The notes under the pieces: model-generated
What the model was told of the DNA's origin: nothing
The model's database searches: none
The model's input: only the letters and a program-made list of their open reading frames with translations
Made by a program: the position numbers and the translations under genes
Part shown: in pieces, positions 34,501 to 35,107 of the stretch
Numbering within the stretch: position 1 is the first letter of the stretch
How the letters are laid out: each line of letters opens with the position of its first letter
Origin: Candidatus Caccoplasma merdavium
GTDB lineage: Bacteria; Bacteroidota; Bacteroidia; Bacteroidales; UBA11471
Reading direction: 5' to 3'
Assembly: GCA_018715595.1 (NCBI GenBank)
Contig: DVLI01000009.1
Location: 1-35,107 of the forward strand
DNA length: 35,107 bases

Positions 34501-35107
34501 AAGGCCACCCTCACGGTGACGGCCGATAATAAAGAGTGCCGCCAGGGAGCCGAGATGCCCGAGCTCACCTATACCTATAAGGGATTTGTTTTGGGTGAAA
34601 CCGATACGGTACTCACAGCTCGTCCTCAAATCTCTTGCGAAGTTAGCGAGACCTCGGAGGTGGGCGAGTTTGAGATTACCTTCACCGGCGGCGAAGCCGA
34701 AAACTATGCTTTCGAGTATGTCCCGGGAACACTTTCCGTAATGGCTCTCAACCTTACCCAACTCACGGTGGCCGAGATAGGCGAGAAGACCTACGGCGAC
34801 CTGCCGTTTGCCCTGCCCGTGGTGACGAGCAACAACAGCCGCGGCGAGATGACCTATGCGATAGCCGACACCACGGTGGCCGAGATAGCCGACGGGCGCA
34901 TCTACATCAAACACGCGGGAGAGACGACCCTCACGGTGAAACAAGCGGCCACCGACAGCTACACGGCCGCCGAGGAGAGCGTGCCTCTCGTGGTGGCAAA
35001 AGCCACCCTCACGTTGACGGCCGACAACCAGGAGTGCCGCCAGGGCGACGAGATGCCCGAGCTCACCTATACCTGTGTGGGCTTTGTCAACGGCGACGAT
35101 GAGCGTG
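28582..35107 (+). CDS. Giant secreted MBG/Ig-repeat adhesin-like protein (3' end outside window)
   Basis: The frame is open from the ATG at 28582 to the window edge, 2,175 codons without a stop. A signal peptide is predicted to end near residue 22 (PLYA-ES). Residues about 22-130 form a beta-sandwich-like domain and about 135-225 an Ig-like domain. Four fibronectin III-like domains follow (about 226-310, 315-398, 401-483, 490-572), each with a WxAVxxAxxYxVxI pattern. One lone MBG domain (from residue about 580) precedes ten units of about 165 aa. Each unit joins an MBG domain (VADTSRxYGxxNPxFxxxYxGFVxGDD ... NYxFxYxxGxLTI) to an Ig-like domain (YGDxPFAL ... YAIADTTVAxIADG ... AGETTLTVKQAATD). 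Such proteins act as long stalks or adhesins at the cell surface. Ligand, length and sorting signal are unknown. Confidence 0.88.
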   Translation, partial: MKKLCALVVCLLLCASFPLYAESYVLDDAGEREFSTVSSTEYDINGEAGVLTFEGKYSTILGIGGSGNCYLDQYVDGSWVRIATLNMLTKDWQSLTYTLDRRATKIKMYTETGAVGNKHFRNVKVTRARYIEAGDINLVGFTSGSGADDVETQTFSVRYSNAAAPLTVSSSNPAFTASVSSTTIEQAVTTADVTVTYDPSDLARHDATITVTDGIVSFTQSVVGLCAPNNIEAGAATFHTLPVTWNAVSGAESYTIQMRNALNEVEAEETVSTPSYTMSGLTPDATYSVRICANYPGGYSSGFASGLVKTDDYIPAPQDFTVGTVFESTPVPMSWSAVDDVVTYSVRIYTTEGALVSETENLTATSTSIDASLDPRLSYEVKLRADYKGFYSDEVVVTPHCVPTPDGLAYEVADKTDFDISWNAVAPDVLYNIVVEKTDGGEPVDDASLLDTTYRVSGLTPGTDYTIKVRVVTDDGATPFASIGARSWELLPPSSIESSAGEAPFSVRIAWSAVEEADAYKVSIYDAGDAFVRDTVVLGATDVLFQDMLPGTYTVKVAAQWSGYTFGESTHSAAVDKYPLQVLIADTSRMYGQENPETYRFVYSGWIGEHTSVAQDPEVVTSALPTSPAGEYELTVTGGEDPWYTFSAGSGVLTVTKAPLHVSVADTSRYYRKPDPEFRLIYEGFLFDDDPSILQQEPIAASNATIDSDFGVYDITLSGGSSDRYEFILSQEPAKLTISQAMTEVSTEPIHKKYGDEPFSIVTNNIEAPLTCVIADPDVAELDEEGRIVVKALGETTLTVSQAATEHFTELVETQIQLIVEKAPLLISVADTSRLYGTANPDFRIIYEGFVNGEDASALTTRPVVTTEATTESEPGRYEIVPSGAAAGNYEIEYRSGHLTIDPLTGSLTIAAIDTTVYGAEPIALPAVSSPNADGAYTYAIADETVAAIADGKINILAAGETWLKVSQQGSGNYGDVADSVALVVKKARLAVSVADTVRLYKTENPAFVIRYEGFVGNDGTHSLSELPQAQTTAVVDSDPGEYPITLSGGAADNYELVYVEGAKLIVDKLTPLIDTTPIQVVYGSEPVALTSNNPDGVLRCTPADTTVARFADGQVVIKNAGKTVLTVSQDESTYYHASDTVEVELQVDKAMLTVAVADTSRLYREENPAFTFTYSGFVNNDDTTAISVRPVAATEAGVDAKVGEYVVKASGAQSANYDFTYQDGTLFIRQAASHLEMAAVDTLTYGQPLLALPEVKKNNEEQELLYKTLDSQVAVVKGDKLEIVGVGTTSLVALQETSENYLAGSDTVEVIVNKALLSIQALDAERPYGEPNPAGKLSYTGFVYDDDTTALTVKPVLRWEADSLSPVGVYTVTPEGAEAPNYKFEYHAGHLTINQAQTVINITLPDTAVYGEEPRPLDITSNNTESEIIYAISDPSIVEFADGKMKPKHVGSTMVIAMQTASQNYTQGVSNFFTYVVKKAPLTIAAVDTTRHYREENPDFTLSYEGFVNGDDASSFSVMPQVKCDALTESPVGQYPILVSGAAADNYTLSYRPATLTIEPAVTRLSADTVALKHYGDESFALSVTTNNDEAPLEYSSEDPRVVTVENGRVTVVAPGSTNIVLKQQASDNFTAAESLVLPVTVAKRTLAVSVADTSRYYGEANPDFAITYEGFVAGENEENLTQKPVASCAADSSSLGSFPITLSGGLSDNYDFVFTHATLTIKSIPTQLTVLPIDAKTYGDQPFALPTVTTNSKQGAITYAIADTTVATIADGLVYIKGAGETTLTVKQAATDSYTAAEQTLPLTVSKATLTVTADNKECFQGQSIPELTFFYSGFAYDDDTTALAALPEISCEVSGTSEVGEFDIVLTGGKAENYTFEYKSGTLSVWAPNHTRLTVAEIGEKTYGDLPFALPEVTSNSRGELSYAIADTTVAVVVDGRIYIKHAGETTLTVKQAATDTHVAAEESVPLVVAKATLTVTADNKECRQGAEMPELTYTYKGFVLGETDTVLTARPQISCEVSETSEVGEFEITFTGGEAENYAFEYVPGTLSVMALNLTQLTVAEIGEKTYGDLPFALPVVTSNNSRGEMTYAIADTTVAEIADGRIYIKHAGETTLTVKQAATDSYTAAEESVPLVVAKATLTLTADNQECRQGDEMPELTYTCVGFVNGDDER
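30559..35107 (+). repeat. In-gene tandem array, ten units of about 495 bp
   Basis: Using the conserved Leu codon before the VADTSR-type motif, units begin at 30559, 31054, 31549, 32038, 32533, 33028, 33523, 34015, 34510 and 35008. Intervals are 495, 495, 489, 495, 495, 495, 492, 495 and 498 bp, all multiples of three. A lone half unit begins at 30319. Early units are diverged; the last ones share long identical DNA, for example a 46-nt identical run at 34414-34459 and 34912-34957, and a 32-nt run shortly after each. The array continues past the window edge. Confidence 0.88.

Noticed and set aside
30559..35107. Tandem repeats as a CRISPR array
   Set aside because: Period of about 495 bp, in-frame and protein-coding throughout; there are no short direct repeats with unique spacers.

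Overview
The window comes from a Bacteroidetes chromosome, most likely a Bacteroidales gut-type organism; the genus cannot be fixed from sequence alone. The evidence is the promoter style (exact -7 boxes of the form TAnnTTTG, several with a -33 TTTG or CTTG 20 nt upstream), few Shine-Dalgarno sites, an NQR sodium pump in the order A-F, lipoproteins typical of the phylum, and large secreted proteins built from MBG and Ig-like repeats. No insertion sequence, phage, CRISPR array or tRNA was seen.

Layout. Positions 1-57 are the 3' end of a 5S rRNA, followed by a strong terminator (61-94) and about 550 bp without genes. A DJ-1/PfpI-family gene lies on the minus strand (685-1233). The plus strand then carries aroC, an M20 dipeptidase and a YhcC-type radical SAM gene (1596-4974); the last two overlap by one base. 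A bidirectional terminator (5006-5041) separates them from a minus-strand beta-helix lipoprotein (5085-6515). lpxB (6741-7880) has a good promoter and meets head-on a minus-strand, translationally coupled FecCD-type ABC importer: binding lipoprotein, permease and ATPase (7877-11087). Next is a minus-strand four-gene metal-efflux operon (11284-17317): a small His/Cys-rich protein, a His-rich adaptor lipoprotein, a CzcA-like RND pump and a TolC-family outer-membrane protein, closed by an 18-bp-stem terminator.

Divergent from the efflux operon is the complete Na+-translocating NADH:quinone reductase operon nqrABCDEF (17552-23412), whose cofactor residues are intact. The last 11.7 kb is a cell-surface region: a 965-aa secreted multidomain protein (23688-26585), an AraC-family regulator (26989-27984) with phased direct repeats in its promoter, and a very large secreted adhesin-like protein beginning at 28582 and running off the window (at least 2,175 codons). 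Its C-terminal part is a tandem array of about 165-aa MBG plus Ig-like units with a very regular 495-nt period, most alike at the DNA level near the right edge.

How the parts relate. Most of the window is housekeeping: aromatic amino-acid biosynthesis, lipid A synthesis, sodium bioenergetics and metal homeostasis. The less ordinary features are the His/Cys-rich first gene of the efflux operon with a possibly leaderless mRNA, the 90-100 residue C-terminal extension on the ABC ATPase, the phased repeats upstream of the AraC gene that sits between two large secreted proteins, and the regular repeat array in the giant protein. I found no clearly new multi-gene system; these are the best leads.
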